Shown piece after piece: positions 6,158 through 7,666 of a DNA stretch of 7,666 nt. The notes beneath the pieces were generated by a model. That model searched no databases and was not told the DNA's origin. It saw only the letters and a program-made list of their open reading frames with translations. Each line of letters opens with the position of its first letter. Within the stretch, counting starts at the first letter, position 1. Source of the stretch: an uncultured Traorella sp. (lineage in GTDB: Bacteria; Bacillota_I; Bacilli_A; Erysipelotrichales; Erysipelotrichaceae). The position numbers and the translations under genes are program-made. The stretch lies in the NCBI GenBank assembly GCA_945938205.1, contig CAMEUL010000070.1:1-7666 (forward strand). Reading direction: 5' to 3'.

Positions 6158-7451
6158 ATTCGTTTTCTGTTTTCTTTGCTGCTTTATTTTTCTTAACAAT
6201 TTCGATAGCTTCTCTGAGTTTCAGATCATAAGCTATAGAATCAGCGGAAACAAGGGCTTTGACCTTATCCACTTCCATCTTGTAAAGATCTGCAATTCGA
6301 GCATATTCAGCTTCGATCTTTTCTTCTGCCACTTCAACATTTTCTTCTTTCGCAACAGCTTCAAGTACCAAACGTACCTTTACTTTATTAGCAGCATCTA
6401 CTGCCATCTGTTCACGAATCACATCTTCATTCTGACCTGTAAACTGTGTGAACTGTTCAAGAGTCATTCCCTGTTGAGCCAAACGCTGTTTGAAATCATT
6501 TACCATCTGATCACATTCTTCATCGATCATGACCTGTGGAATCTCAACTGTTGCGTTGTCTACTACTTTTGTCAGACAGTCGTTAGTATATTTGTTTTCA
6601 GCATCTTCTTCTTTATGTTTCTTCAGATCTTCTTTCAGATAAGCTTCAAATTCTTTCACATTGTTTACATTTTCAATGTTAGCCATCTTTACCAGTTCAT
6701 CATTGTATTCAGGCAATACTTTTGTTTTGATTTCATGAACACAAACCTTAAAGATCACAGGCTGTCCGGCCAAAGATGCTTCCTGATAGTTTTCTGGGAA
6801 AGTTACTTCAATATCTTTGCTTTCTTCAGCTTTCATTCCAATGAGCTGTTCTTCAAATCCCGGAATGAAAGATCCTGAACCAATCACTAAAGGATAGTTT
6901 TCCCCTTTTCCACCATCAAATGCAACACCATCTTTGAAACCTTCAAAGTCGATTACAGCTGTATCTCCGTTTTCAACTGCTCCTTCTTCTTTGATTTCAA
7001 GTTCGGCATATCTTTCCTGCATGTGTTTGATCTGTTCTTCAATATCTTTCTTCAAAACACGTACACTGTCTTTTTTCACACCTAAATTGGTATAATCTCC
7101 CAGCTTCACTTCTGGTTTTACCTGGATATCAAATACCAGTGTCACTGATTTTTCATCCATAGCTTCAATATCCAAAGCAGGACGAGCAATGATCTGGATT
7201 TCATGTTCTTTGATGCCTTCCATTAACGCTTCAGTTGCAACTTCATCAATAGCTTCTACCAAGATCTGCTGTGTTGCAATATGTTTCTTTGCCATAGCCG
7301 CAGGCACCTTTCCTGCACGGAATCCAGGGATGGACAGTTTAGAAGCCAATTTTTTAAAAGCTTTGTCCTGTGCTTTTTCCCATTTTTCACCGTCTACGGT
7401 CGTTTTTAAAACTCCTGTTGATTTTTCTTTTAATTCCCAATTAGAACTCAT
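6156..7451 (-). CDS. tig: Trigger factor, ribosome-associated chaperone
   Basis: Trigger factor binds the ribosomal exit tunnel at L23 and shields nascent chains; its middle domain is a peptidyl-prolyl isomerase. The 431-residue length is normal. The N-terminal ribosome-binding domain carries GFRAGKVP (43-50), the family signature. The FKBP-type domain follows (about 158-240, with VIGSGSFIPGFEEQLIGM near 189-206), then the helical C-terminal chaperone domain (about 245-425) and a Lys-rich tail. The frame stays open upstream to TTG 7478, but ATG 7451 is the start: AGGAGG lies six bases before it and MSSNWELKEKSTG is the expected N-terminus. It follows an unidentified gene by 23 bases and precedes lon by 40; clpX, often found here, is absent. 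Confidence 0.97.
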   Translation of the reverse strand: MSSNWELKEKSTGVLKTTVDGEKWEKAQDKAFKKLASKLSIPGFRAGKVPAAMAKKHIATQQILVEAIDEVATEALMEGIKEHEIQIIARPALDIEAMDEKSVTLVFDIQVKPEVKLGDYTNLGVKKDSVRVLKKDIEEQIKHMQERYAELEIKEEGAVENGDTAVIDFEGFKDGVAFDGGKGENYPLVIGSGSFIPGFEEQLIGMKAEESKDIEVTFPENYQEASLAGQPVIFKVCVHEIKTKVLPEYNDELVKMANIENVNNVKEFEAYLKEDLKKHKEEDAENKYTNDCLTKVVDNATVEIPQVMIDEECDQMVNDFKQRLAQQGMTLEQFTQFTGQNEDVIREQMAVDAANKVKVRLVLEAVAKEENVEVAEEKIEAEYARIADLYKMEVDKVKALVSADSIAYDLKLREAIEIVKKNKAAKKTENE

Positions 7452-7457
7452 GATTTT

Positions 7458-7463
7458 CCTCCT
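7458..7463 (-). promoter_or_regulatory. tig ribosome binding site, fixes start at 7451
   Basis: A full AGGAGG six bases before ATG 7451 rules out the upstream TTG 7478, which would place this site inside the coding region and add nine residues (MTKNFRRKI) unlike the family. Confidence 0.93.
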
Positions 7464-7474
7464 AAAATTCTTTG

Positions 7475-7666
7475 TCAAATTTGGTTGCTATATAATAATA
7501 ATTCAAAATGGCCTTTTTGTGAAGCCTTTTTTTCACAAAAGAGGCTTTCTACCTGATCCACACATCCCAGCAAGTCCGCAACATAATAAACTATTTCAAG
7601 TGCCATAGATTCACTTTCATCTTCCTCAATTTCAAATTGAAGTCGAAGATAAGCTTCTTTCACGGC
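7475..7666 (-). CDS. C-terminal end of an unidentified protein (cut by window edge)
   Basis: The frame is open to the window edge; the last 63 codons are visible and end at TGA 7475-7477. I do not recognise the protein. The visible part has an acidic segment (FEIEEDESES), a helical, hydrophobic stretch (MALEIVYYVADLLGCVDQVESLF) and a short tail. Paired helices would suit a TPR-like repeat protein such as Bacillus YsoA, the neighbour of tig there, but this is only a suggestion. The GTG at 7661-7663 has no ribosome binding site that can be seen and need not be a start. The tig gene follows after 23 bases, so co-transcription is likely in addition to the internal tig promoter. Confidence 0.65.
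   Translation of the reverse strand, partial: AVKEAYLRLQFEIEEDESESMALEIVYYVADLLGCVDQVESLFCEKKASQKGHFELLLYSNQI
7495..7523 (-). promoter_or_regulatory. Likely tig promoter inside the upstream gene
   Basis: TTCACA (7518-7523, 5 of 6 to the -35 consensus) and TATTAT (7495-7500, 5 of 6 to the -10) are separated by exactly 17 bp. The start would be near 7488, giving tig a leader of about 37 nt. Repeated TATTAT/TATATA steps make the exact -10 uncertain. Match is direct; use is inferred. Confidence 0.5.
7515..7540 (-). repeat. Inverted repeat over the tig -35 region
   Basis: TTTTGTGAA (7515-7523) and TTCACAAAA (7532-7540) form a perfect 9-bp inverted repeat with an 8-base loop. A second, exclusive pairing, AAGCCT (7522-7527) with AGGCTT (7542-7547), overlaps it. 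Both lie in the coding end of the upstream gene and over the -35 of the proposed tig promoter. It could be a regulator site, alternative RNA folds or chance in coding sequence. Confidence 0.35.

Noticed and set aside
6120..6158. CtsR operator (direct repeat of GGTCAAA type) before lon
   Set aside because: Only one GTCAAA-like half (in GTCAAAAAGAC) is seen; the second half-site is missing. The same holds for the single TTTGAC before tig.
6225..6253. Possible internal lon promoter in tig (TTGTTT, 17 bp, TATGAT)
   Set aside because: The -35 matches only 3 of 6 bases and it lies in coding sequence; chance matches of this quality are common at this base composition.
7452..7478. Longer tig start at TTG 7478
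   Set aside because: The AGGAGG six bases before ATG 7451 would be inside the coding region, and the extra nine residues do not fit the family N-terminus.
3583..7608. Several plus-strand frames of 63-139 codons opposite ysxC, lon and tig
   Set aside because: They are opposite well-identified genes with intact motifs, rich in Phe/Ser/Ile as expected of antisense reading, and lack supported starts.

Overview
The window reads as low-GC Firmicutes chromosome, most likely an Erysipelotrichales gut bacterium. The main basis is the 16S rRNA fragment, whose V3-V4 wording matches my memory of that group. AT-rich genes and strong AGGAGG-type ribosome binding sites fit. No alignment was run. Every supported feature lies on the minus strand, so transcription runs from high to low coordinates.

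Right to left: (i) the 3' end of an unrecognised gene (7475-7666, cut by the window edge); (ii) tig, trigger factor, with a likely promoter of its own inside the end of that gene; (iii) a hairpin on the tig stop codon, then lon, the ATP-dependent LonA protease; (iv) ysxC (engB), a ribosome-assembly GTPase whose start codon overlaps the lon stop by one base, closed by a clean intrinsic terminator at 3171-3195; (v) a separate unit with a doubtful 76-residue ORF, a DUF6323-like gene and a DUF6179-like gene; (vi) the strong promoter, leader and first ~870 nt of an rRNA operon, cut off at the left edge.

The tig-lon-ysxC block is a protein-quality and ribosome-biogenesis cluster: a ribosome-bound chaperone, a cytosolic AAA+ protease and a 50S assembly GTPase. 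It resembles the Bacillus tig-clpX-lonB-lonA-ysxC cluster, but clpX is absent between tig and lon.

The least understood part is 1087-3145. The DUF6323/DUF6179 pair has no function known to me. The DUF6179-like gene is split by a one-base frameshift in a run of four T (minus strand). The true start, with a good ribosome binding site, lies at 2426 and is out of frame with the 405-codon body; one extra T would give a continuous protein of about 446 residues.

The rRNA control region is also notable. It has a consensus promoter with 17-bp spacing and an extended -10, a spacer with 12 G in 17 bases, three A-tracts phased at 10.5 bp upstream, a boxA and a GNRA hairpin in the leader. I saw no insertion sequence, CRISPR array, tRNA, riboswitch or long repeat.
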